A DNA stretch of 64,000 nt from an uncultured Flavobacteriaceae bacterium (GTDB lineage: Bacteria; Bacteroidota; Bacteroidia; Flavobacteriales; Flavobacteriaceae), in the NCBI GenBank assembly GCA_913065125.1, contig CAJYAG010000001.1, positions 124,001 to 188,000 on the forward strand. Reading direction: 5' to 3'. Made by a program: the position numbers and the translations under genes. The notes under the pieces were generated by a model, which did not search any database, was not told the DNA's origin, and was given only the letters and a program-made list of their open reading frames with translations. Below are positions 1 through 7,893 of the stretch, one piece after another (within the stretch, counting starts at the first letter, position 1; each line of letters starts with the position of its first letter).

Positions 1-41
1 CAGCAAGTATTAAACCAATAGTAGCATTAAGAGCAGACTAA
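1..41 (+). CDS. 3' end of an ABC transporter permease (partial)
   Basis: The first bases read ASIKPIVALRAD followed by TAA at 39-41. This closely resembles the C-terminus of the next gene (ATIVKPIEALREE), the typical end of MacB/FtsX-type permeases. The gene therefore appears to be a paralogous permease whose body lies outside the window. The next ATG begins one base after this stop, so the two are almost certainly one operon and may form a heterodimeric permease. Only about 12 residues are visible, so the family call rests on this tail and the neighbour. Confidence 0.7.
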   Translation, partial: ASIKPIVALRAD

Positions 42-42
42 G

Positions 43-1287
43 ATGAAATTTTTATTTGATTCAGATACATGGCAAGAAATTTACGGAAGTATCCGTAAAA
101 ACAAAATGCGAACAGCAATTACTATTATTGGTGTTTTGTGGGGAATTTTCTTGTTGGTTGTTTTATTAGGAGCGGCAAGAGGTATAGAAAATAATTTTAA
201 TAAAATATTTGGAAGCTTTGCTACAAACAGTGTTTTTGTTTGGACACAAGCTACTGACACACCGTTTAAAGGGTTTCAAAAGAATAGAAGATTTAGTTTA
301 ACCTTAAGAGATGTTGAAATTTTAAAAAGCGAGTATCGTAATGAAATTAAATTATTGGCTCCAAGAAACCAAACTTCTAATTTAATTATTAAAGGCTTTA
401 AAACGGGTACTTTTCAGGTTAGTGGAGATTACCCTGTTTTAGATAAAATTCAGAAAAAAGAGTTACTATATGGACGTTTTTTAAATGACAACGACATTCT
501 ATCTTATGCAAAAGTATGTGTGATTTCTGAAGAAATGTACAAACAGTTGTTTGAGAAAAATGAGTTTCCAATTGGTCAACTTGTTAAGATAAATAGTATC
601 AATTATAAAGTAGTTGGTGTTTATAAACGGTCTAACGGAATTAGTTTTGATGGCGATTCTGCTTACATTCCATTTACAACTTTTCAAAAAGTATACAATA
701 CCGGGAATAAAATTGATTGGATGATGATTACTGCCAATGAAGGAATTGATATTGAGCAAATGGAGACAGATGTTCTATTAACCTTAAAAAACCTACACAA
801 AGTACATCCAGATGATAAAAGAGCATTTGGTAGTGTGAACCTTGGAGTAGAAATAGGGAAAGTAACTGGCTTTTTAACTGGAATGCAATTTTTAACATGG
901 TTTGTTGGTATTGCAACATTAATTGCAGGAGTTTTTGCAATTGGTAACATCTTATTAATTACAGTAAAAGAACGTACAAAAGAAATCGGAATTAGACGTG
1001 CTCTTGGAGCAACACCAATTAGCATAAGAAGACAAATTGTTTTAGAATCTGTATTCTTAACAACAATTGCAGGAATGTTAGGCATTGTCTTCGGAGCATT
1101 AGTGTTGTTTGGAATTGATAAAATGGTTGGAAGCGGAGATGATGCCGTATTGATAAACCCAACAGTAAACATTCCAATTATTTTAATAGCATTTTTAACA
1201 TTAACCGTATTAGGATCTTTAATAGGATTGATACCCGCCTACATGGCAACAATAGTGAAACCAATAGAAGCATTAAGAGAAGAATAA
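43..1287 (+). CDS. MacB-like ABC transporter permease (FtsX family)
   Basis: This 414-residue inner-membrane protein has the MacB layout. One membrane segment lies near residues 22-45, a large periplasmic core (MacB_PCD-like) spans about 45-270, and three more membrane segments fall in the last 140 residues. Between them is the cytoplasmic motif VKERTKEIGIRRALGAT, typical of the FtsX domain and its ATPase contact. It follows a second permease by one base and precedes an HlyD-type adaptor by 13 bases, which makes a tripartite export system. The ATPase is not in the window and probably lies upstream. Substrate is unknown; MacB relatives export lipoproteins, peptides or macrolides. Confidence 0.93.
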   Translation: MKFLFDSDTWQEIYGSIRKNKMRTAITIIGVLWGIFLLVVLLGAARGIENNFNKIFGSFATNSVFVWTQATDTPFKGFQKNRRFSLTLRDVEILKSEYRNEIKLLAPRNQTSNLIIKGFKTGTFQVSGDYPVLDKIQKKELLYGRFLNDNDILSYAKVCVISEEMYKQLFEKNEFPIGQLVKINSINYKVVGVYKRSNGISFDGDSAYIPFTTFQKVYNTGNKIDWMMITANEGIDIEQMETDVLLTLKNLHKVHPDDKRAFGSVNLGVEIGKVTGFLTGMQFLTWFVGIATLIAGVFAIGNILLITVKERTKEIGIRRALGATPISIRRQIVLESVFLTTIAGMLGIVFGALVLFGIDKMVGSGDDAVLINPTVNIPIILIAFLTLTVLGSLIGLIPAYMATIVKPIEALREE

Positions 1288-1300
1288 ACAAGAAACAATT

Positions 1301-2416
1301 ATGAGTAAAAGAGCAAAAATTATTTTAGCAATTATAGCAGTATGTTTTATTGCTGCACTTATTTGGTTCGGTAAAAAGAACAAAACAAATATTATAGAAT
1401 TTGAAACTGAAACAGCTTTCACTACAACAATTGTTAAAAAAACTGTAGCAACTGGTAAAGTTGTACCGTTAGAAGAAGTAGAAATTAAACCTCAAATTAC
1501 AGGAATTATTGACGAAGTTTTTGTGTTAGAGGGAGCAATTGTTAAAACAGGAGATCTAATTGCAACAGTTAGAGTTGTACCAAACATCGCCTCTTTAAAC
1601 AGCGCAACAGGTAGAGTAAAATCTGCAAAATTAAGTTATAACAACGCAAAAGTTTCTTACGATAGAAATAAAAACTTATTGAATAAAGGTGTCATTTCTC
1701 GTCAAGAATTTGAAGCTACTGAATTGAGTTATAACAATGCAAAATTAAATTTAGCGAATGCTGAATCTGATTTAGAAATTATTAGAAAAGGTTCTACTTC
1801 TGGATTAGGAAAAACGACAAACACAAACATTAGAGCTACAGCATCAGGTATGATTTTGGAGATTCCTGTTAAAAAAGGATATCAAGTAACGCAAACAAAC
1901 GACTTTAATGCAGGTACTACAATTGCTAGTATTGCAGACATGACAAAAATGATTTTTGAAGGAAAGGTTGATGAGTCTGAAGTTAGTAAACTAATTGTTG
2001 GAACAAAAATTGAGGTTTCTTTAGGAGCGATTGAAGGAAAGAAATTTCCTGCAGTATTAAATTTTGTTGCACCAAAAGGAACAGAAGAAGGCGGAGCAGT
2101 ACAGTTTAAAATTAAAGCAGATGTTACCTTAGATAAAAACAATTTTATTAGAGCTGGTTACAGTGCAAATGCTGATATTGTTTTAGAAAAGAAAGAGAAT
2201 ATTTTAGCGATTAAAGAAGCTTTATTGCGTTTCGATAAAAAAACAGAAGAACCTTATGTTGAGGTAAAAGTAGGAGATAAGTTCGAAAAAAGAACTGTAA
2301 AACTAGGAACTTCTGATGGCGTAAATGTTGAAGTACTTTCTGGTGTTACTAAAGAAGATCAAATCAAGATTTGGAACAAAGCTTCTAAGAAAGATGATAA
2401 AAATAACAACAACTAA
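1301..2416 (+). CDS. HlyD/MacA-family periplasmic adaptor subunit
   Basis: This 371-residue adaptor links an inner-membrane transporter to an outer-membrane channel. It has an N-terminal membrane anchor (about residues 6-24) and a biotinyl-lipoyl-like half domain around VEIKPQITGIIDEVFVLEGA. A coiled-coil hairpin of about 100-165 carries the repeated SYNNAK segments. A second lipoyl half, a beta-barrel and a membrane-proximal domain follow. The tail is Lys/Asn-rich and poorly ordered. It is the last gene of the operon: a strong hairpin lies just after its stop. Placement beside two FtsX permeases supports a MacA-type role rather than an RND adaptor. Confidence 0.93.
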   Translation: MSKRAKIILAIIAVCFIAALIWFGKKNKTNIIEFETETAFTTTIVKKTVATGKVVPLEEVEIKPQITGIIDEVFVLEGAIVKTGDLIATVRVVPNIASLNSATGRVKSAKLSYNNAKVSYDRNKNLLNKGVISRQEFEATELSYNNAKLNLANAESDLEIIRKGSTSGLGKTTNTNIRATASGMILEIPVKKGYQVTQTNDFNAGTTIASIADMTKMIFEGKVDESEVSKLIVGTKIEVSLGAIEGKKFPAVLNFVAPKGTEEGGAVQFKIKADVTLDKNNFIRAGYSANADIVLEKKENILAIKEALLRFDKKTEEPYVEVKVGDKFEKRTVKLGTSDGVNVEVLSGVTKEDQIKIWNKASKKDDKNNNN

Positions 2417-2438
2417 TTAGTCTAATTAGTAAGTATAA

Positions 2439-2470
2439 AAAGAGGAAATTCTATTTAGAATTTCCTCTTT
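2439..2470. terminator. Bidirectional intrinsic terminator
   Basis: A perfect 14-bp stem (AAAGAGGAAATTCT with its complement) closes a 4-base loop. It is preceded by an A run and followed by a T-rich stretch, so it can work in both directions between the two convergent genes. The stop codon of the minus-strand gene (2455-2457) sits in the loop. Confidence 0.85.
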
Positions 2471-3132
2471 CTTATTTTTATTGCATATTGAACTCCAAAT
2501 CCAGTACTAAAAATATTATATCCGCTATTTGGCATTTGAAAATTAAAATTAGAAACATGTCCAACTCCACCAAAAAGTTGAATAGAAATTTTATTATTTA
2601 ACTGCAAATCCAACCCTATATTTCCGTTTTCTATAAAAGTAAAACCTTTAGCCAAACGCTCTGTTTCTGTATCAATATAACTGAATCCTAAACCGGCTTG
2701 TAAAAAGATGCTTAGGTTTTTACAGAGTTGTTGCTTTGCTTCTAAAGTGAATTCTACTGCAGTAATAGAAAGATTCTTTAACCGTGTAAAGCGTTGTCGT
2801 TTCTCTATATAATTGTCTTCTTCTGGTCGTACAAATTGCTCATTATACAATTGGTGTTTTACAAATTGAATTTGAGGCTCTAGAATCAAAGAAACCTCCA
2901 TCGTTTTGAGTTTTGTTATCGGAAAATAGAATTGCCCTTTTACAGTGTTTGTTCTATAGAAATAATCGGCATCATCAAACAAAAAATTGTTTTCGTTTCC
3001 TTGCGATAATTGTATGCCGTATTTAGCTACGGTAAAGAAACTCTTGTCTGATTTTTGTGCGTAAGATGTAGCAATCAAACAAACAAAAACGAAAGTAAAA
3101 CTTATTATTTTTTTATAAAAACAAGCTGTCAT
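2455..3132 (-). CDS. Predicted secreted outer-membrane beta-barrel-like protein
   Basis: Starting at 3132 the protein is 225 residues, with a signal peptide (MTACFYKKIISFTFVFVC, cleavage near SYAQ). The rest shows alternating polar/hydrophobic strands and a terminal pattern (FSTGFGVQYAIKIRKRKF) typical of small Bacteroidota outer-membrane barrels. The open frame extends to an ATG at 3225, but the extra 31 residues are the translation of a dispersed inverted repeat, so the later start is preferred. The chosen ATG lies inside the end of that repeat. I recognise no specific family or function. It converges with the efflux operon. Confidence 0.65.
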   Translation of the reverse strand: MTACFYKKIISFTFVFVCLIATSYAQKSDKSFFTVAKYGIQLSQGNENNFLFDDADYFYRTNTVKGQFYFPITKLKTMEVSLILEPQIQFVKHQLYNEQFVRPEEDNYIEKRQRFTRLKNLSITAVEFTLEAKQQLCKNLSIFLQAGLGFSYIDTETERLAKGFTFIENGNIGLDLQLNNKISIQLFGGVGHVSNFNFQMPNSGYNIFSTGFGVQYAIKIRKRKF

Positions 3133-3223
3133 TCCGAATGAGGTACGAAGAGGAATCTCACAAAAATTGTTTTGAATTTTATGAGATTCCGCAATCGCTA
3201 AAAAACGCTCATTTCGAAATGAC
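3128..3223. repeat. Dispersed GTCATT...AATGAC inverted repeat
   Basis: The left end GTCATTCCGAATGAG and right end CTCATTTCGAAATGAC are near-perfect inverted copies, with a second inner pair (GAATCTCA and TGAGATTC). Similar ends occur at 13125-13192 and 26251-26344. Elements like this are common between genes in flavobacteria. Here it sits at the 5' end of the preceding gene and would fold as a long hairpin in its leader. Confidence 0.8.
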
Positions 3224-3290
3224 ATTTCGTTTTTGTTTTCAAGTTAAAAGTGTCATTTCAGACAAATTTTATTAATTTTTTGATTGTAGT

Positions 3291-4178
3291 TTATGCAAAT
3301 TGCTTTGCTACTTTTTCCGCACGTCTGTTCTTAGAATAATCATAAAAACCTTCGCCAGATTTAACACCTAATTTTCCTGCCCTAACCATATTTACTAATA
3401 ACGGACAAGGTGCGTATTTTGGATTTTTAAATCCGTCGTACAATACATTTAAGATTGACAAACAAACATCCAATCCAATAAAATCTGCCAATTGCAAAGG
3501 TCCCATCGGATGCGCCATTCCCAACATCATTACCGTGTCAATTTCTTTAACGCCGGCAACATCGTTGTACAACGTTTCAATAGATTCGTTAATCATTGGC
3601 ATTAAGATTCTGTTGGCAACAAAACCAGGATAATCGTTTACTTCAACCGGAATTTTATTGATTTTCTTTGTCAAATCAACCGTAAATTTCATCACTTCAT
3701 CAGAGGTATTATAGCCTCTAATAATCTCTACCAATTTCATAATTGGCACAGGATTCATAAAATGCATTCCAATTACTTGTGCTGGTCTTTTTGTTACCGC
3801 AGCAATTTGAGTAATAGAAATAGAAGAAGTATTTGTTGCTAAAATGGTATCTTCTGGACAAACTTCATCCAATTCTCTAAAAATATTGAGTTTTAAAGCT
3901 ACATTCTCAGTGGCAGCTTCTACAACCAAACTCGCATATTGTACACCTTCTTTGATAGAAGTGTAGGTGGTAATATTATTTAATGTATTGTTTTTATCAG
4001 CTTCAGAAATTTTTTCTTTAGCAACCATTCTATCTAAATTCTTGGTAATAGTTGCAATTCCTTTTGCCAAAGCAGTTTCAGAAATGTCTATTAATTGCAC
4101 TTGAAATCCAAATTGAGCAAAAGTATGCGCAATTCCATTTCCCATTGTTCCTGATCCGATTACAGCGATGTTTTTCAT
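3291..4178 (-). CDS. 3-hydroxyacyl-CoA (3-hydroxybutyryl-CoA) dehydrogenase
   Basis: This 295-residue NAD-dependent enzyme oxidises 3-hydroxyacyl-CoA to 3-ketoacyl-CoA in fatty-acid or butanoate metabolism. The start chosen is MKNIAVIGSGTMGNGIAHTF, which puts the Rossmann GxGxxG at residues 7-12. An upstream in-frame ATG at 4208 would add ten low-complexity residues. The NAD domain holds ATNTSSISIT and the catalytic His in GMHFMNPVPIMKLVE. The C-terminal domain contains NRILMPMINES and ADFIGLDVCL. Length matches stand-alone HbdA-type enzymes rather than the fused FadB form. No other beta-oxidation gene is adjacent. Confidence 0.93.
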   Translation of the reverse strand: MKNIAVIGSGTMGNGIAHTFAQFGFQVQLIDISETALAKGIATITKNLDRMVAKEKISEADKNNTLNNITTYTSIKEGVQYASLVVEAATENVALKLNIFRELDEVCPEDTILATNTSSISITQIAAVTKRPAQVIGMHFMNPVPIMKLVEIIRGYNTSDEVMKFTVDLTKKINKIPVEVNDYPGFVANRILMPMINESIETLYNDVAGVKEIDTVMMLGMAHPMGPLQLADFIGLDVCLSILNVLYDGFKNPKYAPCPLLVNMVRAGKLGVKSGEGFYDYSKNRRAEKVAKQFA

Positions 4179-4263
4179 GTATGTATTATTTAAAAATTTG
4201 TTATTCAAAGATTAAGAATGCGCTTTCAATTTTTCAATCTTTTAATTATTCTAATATTTTTTT

Positions 4264-4395
4264 GGGCGTTTTAACGGGCTTTCGCTACTCGCTTTTTTTA
4301 GCTTTGTTCTTTATACAAATTTATTCATTCTTCATAAATTCACTCAAACTAACAACTAAAAAAGAGCTCAAACAACCCGCTCAATCCCTAACGCA
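4264..4395. repeat. Degenerate palindromic intergenic element
   Basis: The left arm (GGGCGTTTTAACGGGCTTTC, then TCGCTTTTTTTAGC) and the right arm read on the other strand (TGCGTTAGGGATTGAGCGGG, then GAGCTCTTTTTTAG) are imperfect inverted copies around an AT-rich centre. I recall similar GGGCGTT...AACGC elements between flavobacterial genes. It fills much of the 300-base gap between two minus-strand genes, and I see no coding sequence in it. Confidence 0.55.
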
Positions 4396-4440
4396 CTTGT
4401 TTATTTTATGATTTACAAAAACGATAAACTTTGTCTTTAG

Positions 4441-4474
4441 CTTTGCAACTTAGTCACTTTCAAACTTTGCAACT
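4441..4474. repeat. CTTTGCAACT direct repeats
   Basis: CTTTGCAACT occurs at 4441 and again at 4465, with related ACTTTGTC and CACTTTCAAA between and before. A similar family (CTTTGTAACT) lies at 27165-27262. It sits just beyond the 3' end of the Gfo/Idh gene. Confidence 0.5.
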
Positions 4475-4478
4475 ATTA

Positions 4479-5438
4479 TTAAAAACAATCAATAATTCGT
4501 TGAGCAATTCGCAAAGCTTCTGTTCCTTGTGACAAAGAAACAACCGGAGTTGTATCATTATTAATGGCATCAGCAAACGATTCTAATTCGTCTAAAATGG
4601 CGTTGTTTTCTTTTACTTCCGGATTGTCAAAATAAATTTGTTTTTTAACGCCTTCAGCATTTTGTAAAATCATGGCAAACTCATCTTGATGTTCGGGAAC
4701 ATCTTTCATGCGAACTACTTCTGATTTTTTTTCTAAAAAATCTACAGAAATATAAGCGTCCTTTTGAAAGAATCTCGATTTACGCATATTCTTCATTGAT
4801 ATTCTACTTGCCGTTAAATTAGCAACACAACCATTTTCAAATTCGATTCTTGCATTGGCAATATCTGGCGTTTCACTAATCACAGAAACACCACTTGCGT
4901 GTACATTTTTTACAGGTGATTTTACAACACTTAAAATAATATCAATATCGTGAATCATTAAATCCAATACCACCGGAACATCTGTTCCTCTTGGATTAAA
5001 TTCTGCCAAACGATGCGTTTCTATAAACATTGGCGATTCGATCATATCTTTTACCGCAGTAAATGCAGGATTAAAACGTTCTACGTGACCAACTTGACCA
5101 CGAACATGTTTCTGACTTGCTAATGTTCTTATAGCTTCTGCTTCTAAAACTGTTTTTGTAATTGGTTTTTCAATAAAAATATGACAACCTTTTTCTATGG
5201 CTAATTTTGCACATTCGAAATGTGATAAAGTCGGAGTTACAATGTCGATGACATCAACTTCGTCAATTAAACTTTCTACAGAATCAAACAATGTATATCC
5301 AAATTCTTCTGCAACTTTTTGTGCGTTTTCTGTAAATGAATCGTAAAAACCTACTAATTCGTATTTATTTGATTGTTGTAATAAGCGAAGATGAATTTTC
5401 CCTAAATGACCAGCGCCAAGAACACCTACTTTTAGCAT
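4479..5438 (-). CDS. Gfo/Idh/MocA-family oxidoreductase
   Basis: This 319-residue NAD(P)-dependent oxidoreductase has the N-terminal Rossmann motif GVLGAGHLGKIHLRLL (residues 5-20) and the family's EKPITKT motif near residue 92. A C-terminal alpha/beta substrate domain begins near GQVGHVERFNPAF. The family acts on sugars, inositols, UDP-sugars or biliverdin, and the exact substrate cannot be read from the sequence. The DLMIHDIDIILS segment resembles relatives acting on nucleotide sugars or cyclitols. It stands alone on the minus strand. Confidence 0.9.
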   Translation of the reverse strand: MLKVGVLGAGHLGKIHLRLLQQSNKYELVGFYDSFTENAQKVAEEFGYTLFDSVESLIDEVDVIDIVTPTLSHFECAKLAIEKGCHIFIEKPITKTVLEAEAIRTLASQKHVRGQVGHVERFNPAFTAVKDMIESPMFIETHRLAEFNPRGTDVPVVLDLMIHDIDIILSVVKSPVKNVHASGVSVISETPDIANARIEFENGCVANLTASRISMKNMRKSRFFQKDAYISVDFLEKKSEVVRMKDVPEHQDEFAMILQNAEGVKKQIYFDNPEVKENNAILDELESFADAINNDTTPVVSLSQGTEALRIAQRIIDCF

Positions 5439-5504
5439 ATAAAATATATTTTTGTGTTAAATGTTGATTTTCAGCAAAGAAAAAAGCCAAAAATAAATCG
5501 TTAA

Positions 5505-5512
5505 CAAAGATA
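5505..5512 (-). promoter_or_regulatory. Candidate -7 element for the Gfo/Idh gene
   Basis: On the minus strand this reads TATCTTTG, a full match to TAnnTTTG, about 67 bases upstream of the start. No clear -33 TTTG is present, and a second match lies at 5488-5495. In DNA this AT-rich, chance matches are expected. Confidence 0.35.
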
Positions 5513-5574
5513 CACTTTTATAGCTATTTTTTTAGATTTATTACTACTTTTAGAACTCCAAACTAAAGATAGAA

Positions 5575-6216
5575 TTGAAAGACACTCATAAACATCAAGG
5601 ACTTAGAAAACAGCTAGCTAACGTGTTAGAAGCAAAAGGAATTACCGATAAAAATGTGTTAGATGCTGTGTGTAAAATTCCACGACATTTGTTTATCGAT
5701 TCTAGTTTTGAAGCGCACGCATATCAAGATAAAGCATTTCCGATTGCTGCCGAGCAAACCATTTCTCAACCGTATACCGTTGCTTTTCAATCACAAACAC
5801 TAGCAATAAAACCAGGAGATAAAGTGTTAGAAATCGGAACAGGTTCTGGATATCAAACGGCTGTTTTATTAGAAATGAAAGCAGAAGTATATTCGATTGA
5901 ACGTCAGAAAGAATTGTTTAAAAAGACCTCTTTATTCTTGCCAAAATTAGGGTATAGAGCAAAGAAATTAATTTTTGGTGATGGTTATAAAGGTTTGCCA
6001 GAAATTGCACCTTTTGATAAAATCATTGTAACTGCTGGTGCACCTTTTGTTCCGAAACCTTTATTGAGTCAATTAAAAGTGGGAGGAAAGTTATTAATTC
6101 CAGTCGGAGAATCCACACAAATAATGACGTTGTTTATCAGAAAATCTGCCAAAGAATTTGAAAAACACGAGTTGGGAGATTTTGCTTTTGTGCCGATGTT
6201 AGAGGAAAAGAATTAA
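5575..6216 (+). CDS. pcm: Protein-L-isoaspartate O-methyltransferase
   Basis: This 213-residue SAM-dependent enzyme methylates isoaspartyl residues so that damaged proteins can be repaired. The family motifs are clear: IPRHLFID, then AFPIAAEQTISQPYTVAF with the substrate-side Ser, then the SAM loop VLEIGTGSGYQTAVL near residues 84-98. VGGKLLIPVG lies near the end. The start is TTG at 5575. The frame has a stop at 5551-5553 and no ATG between, so a non-ATG start is needed. It converges with the KdsC-like gene. Confidence 0.95.
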   Translation: MKDTHKHQGLRKQLANVLEAKGITDKNVLDAVCKIPRHLFIDSSFEAHAYQDKAFPIAAEQTISQPYTVAFQSQTLAIKPGDKVLEIGTGSGYQTAVLLEMKAEVYSIERQKELFKKTSLFLPKLGYRAKKLIFGDGYKGLPEIAPFDKIIVTAGAPFVPKPLLSQLKVGGKLLIPVGESTQIMTLFIRKSAKEFEKHELGDFAFVPMLEEKN

Positions 6217-6299
6217 TCGATACCAATGTGAGTTCTGTTAAAAGGAAATAATTATAAAACGCAAGTTCTTGATTATTTTTTATAAGACTTCTCGATACA

Positions 6300-6324
6300 A
6301 TTTTTCTTCATTCTTCAGAAAAAT
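6300..6324. other. Hairpin in convergent intergenic region
   Basis: ATTTTTCT and AGAAAAAT form an 8-bp stem with a 9-base loop, followed by CACTCGAAGTGAC, which is itself palindromic. It lies between two convergent genes and may help end transcription or be a repeat remnant. Nothing else is visible in 6217-6397. Confidence 0.4.
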
Positions 6325-6397
6325 CACTCGAAGTGACAGTCAGTTCTAAAACTTCAATTTACCTTAGATAAACAAATCAACAATTACACACAATTTT

Positions 6398-6925
6398 TTA
6401 ATTATAGTTCGCATCAAAATTTCCATCCCATTTTCCTTGAACGCGTAAAATTTGTTCGATAATATCACGGACACAACCTTCGCCACCTTTTTTGTAGGAA
6501 ATATATGTAGAAATTTTTTGAATCTCTGGTGCTGCATCATTCGGGCAACATGGCATTCCGACTAATTTCATCACTGGATAATCTGGAATATCATCGCCCA
6601 TATACAATACGTTTTCTGGTTGTAAATTGTATTTTTCAACCAATTCGTTGTATTGTTTTATTTTATCATGCGCGCCTAAATAAATGTCTTTAATTCCCAA
6701 GCCTTTTAAACGAGTTCTTACACCTTCGTTATTTCCACCAGAAATAATACATACATTTAAACCAGCATCCACAGCCGTTTTTAATGCATATCCGTCTTTA
6801 ATATTCATATGTCTAACTAGTTCTCCGTTCGGAAAAACAGTTACGATTCCGTTGGTTAAAACACCATCAACATCAAAAATTAGTGTGTTTATTTGTGGCA
6901 AATATTCTTTATAACTTTTTTCCAT
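6398..6925 (-). CDS. kdsC: KdsC-like HAD phosphatase (KDO 8-phosphate phosphatase type)
   Basis: This 175-residue cap-less HAD hydrolase has the nucleophile motif DVDGVLTNG (residues 18-26), the Ser/Thr motif near CIISGG and the Mg-binding motif YMGDDIPDYPVM. Length and motifs match KdsC, which removes phosphate from 3-deoxy-D-manno-octulosonate 8-phosphate during lipopolysaccharide core synthesis. Relatives acting on other 9-carbon sugar phosphates share these motifs. It lies 84 bases downstream of the DUF2520 gene on the same strand, a pairing I recall from flavobacteria. Confidence 0.85.
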   Translation of the reverse strand: MEKSYKEYLPQINTLIFDVDGVLTNGIVTVFPNGELVRHMNIKDGYALKTAVDAGLNVCIISGGNNEGVRTRLKGLGIKDIYLGAHDKIKQYNELVEKYNLQPENVLYMGDDIPDYPVMKLVGMPCCPNDAAPEIQKISTYISYKKGGEGCVRDIIEQILRVQGKWDGNFDANYN

Positions 6926-6940
6926 ATCTTAATTTAATTT

Positions 6941-6996
6941 GTCTGTTTGAGCGGAGTAGAGAACTCATATAACCTCTCTACTCAGCTCGAGGAGAC
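6941..6996. repeat. Dispersed GAGCGGAGTAGAGA inverted repeat
   Basis: GTAGAGA and TCTCTAC pair across a short spacer, with outer ends GTCTGTTTGAGC and GCTCGAGGAGAC. Pieces of the same family (TTGAGCGGAGTCGA, CTCGAGGAGACAT, CATCTCGACCG) recur near 12040, 22390 and 26451. It sits between two genes on the same strand. Confidence 0.6.
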
Positions 6997-7009
6997 ATTT
7001 TATTTTAAT

Positions 7010-7711
7010 TTACTCAATTGAGTTTTGAATTGACTTTGTAAGCAATTGATATATTTTTTGTTGCTGCAAATTTAAATTTTCTAAATGATTTTGTATGGTT
7101 TGCACATCGTTTCTTTTTGCCGGACCCGTTTGTGCATCTTTTGGTGAAATTGACTGAATTTTCTTAGCAGTTTCTTCAATTAATGGATATAAAATTTCAA
7201 AAGGAATCTTATTTTTCTCGCAAATATCATTTGCAATTGTATACATATAATTGGTAAAATTATTTACAAAAACAGCCGCAACATGTAGTTTTTTTCGTTG
7301 TTCTGAATCAACTTGATAGATTTTTTCTCCAATTGATTTTGCGACATTTTCTAACAAATTAAAATCATCTTTCTGTGAAGTTTCTAGGCAAAACGGAATC
7401 TCATTAAAATTGATGATTGCATTTTTTGTAAACGATTGCAACGGATAAAAAACACCTTTTCGATTTCCTGCAATTGCATTGATGTCAACTGCACCAGAAG
7501 TGTGAACAATCAAACCATTTCTATTTTTAATTACATTAGATACATATTGAACTGCATCATCAGAAACCGCAATAATAGTCACGTCAGAACTAGGAATAGT
7601 TGATAATTTTCTAGAATTAAATTGCGTCACACTAATATTTGCTGCTTTAGAAAAAGCACTATACAAATGTGTTGCCACGTTTCCGTTACCAAGAATTGCT
7701 ACTGAAATCAT
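7010..7711 (-). CDS. Rossmann-fold, DUF2520-domain protein
   Basis: This 233-residue protein has an N-terminal NAD(P)-binding fold beginning VAILGNGNVATHLYSAF, a central segment IIAVSDDAV...LIVHTSGAV, and a C-terminal DUF2520 helical domain. The characteristic TGPAKRNDVQTIQNHL lies near residue 200. The family is related to pyrroline-5-carboxylate and ketopantoate reductases, but its reaction is not established as far as I know. It is probably co-transcribed with the downstream KdsC-like phosphatase. Confidence 0.85.
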   Translation of the reverse strand: MISVAILGNGNVATHLYSAFSKAANISVTQFNSRKLSTIPSSDVTIIAVSDDAVQYVSNVIKNRNGLIVHTSGAVDINAIAGNRKGVFYPLQSFTKNAIINFNEIPFCLETSQKDDFNLLENVAKSIGEKIYQVDSEQRKKLHVAAVFVNNFTNYMYTIANDICEKNKIPFEILYPLIEETAKKIQSISPKDAQTGPAKRNDVQTIQNHLENLNLQQQKIYQLLTKSIQNSIE

Positions 7712-7760
7712 ATCTAGCGAAGATATTGAAATTAATTTTCAACAATTAGATTATTAAAAA

Positions 7761-7768
7761 TATTTTTG
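7761..7768 (+). promoter_or_regulatory. Candidate -7 element for the MATE gene
   Basis: TATTTTTG fully matches TAnnTTTG, 125 bases upstream of the MATE start. No good -33 TTTG is visible. If used, it gives a leader of about 118 bases that holds two hairpins. Confidence 0.35.
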
Positions 7769-7837
7769 CATATTTGCAGTCTTATGATTGTTTAAATAGA
7801 CTTCAGTTTTCGTCGTTTCTAACACGACCCAAAATTA

Positions 7838-7866
7838 TCAGCATTGAAATATCTTTTCAAAGCTGA
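7838..7866 (+). promoter_or_regulatory. Leader hairpin before MATE transporter
   Basis: TCAGCATTGAAA and TTTCAAAGCTGA form a 12-bp stem with one mismatch and a TATCT loop. Just upstream, GTCG and CGAC (7812-7828) can form a smaller stem. Neither is followed by a T run, so this is not a typical terminator. It may be a structured leader; no known riboswitch class is recognised. Confidence 0.4.
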
Positions 7867-7893
7867 CTTCTATTATTATATATTTTAAGTATT

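Noticed and set aside
684-1172. Open frame of 162 codons on the minus strand
   Set aside because: It lies wholly inside the permease gene on the other strand and has no recognisable domain; it is a shadow.
4052-4411. Open frame of 119 codons on the plus strand
   Set aside because: It overlaps the dehydrogenase 5' end and the palindromic element, and its residues are low-complexity; not a gene.
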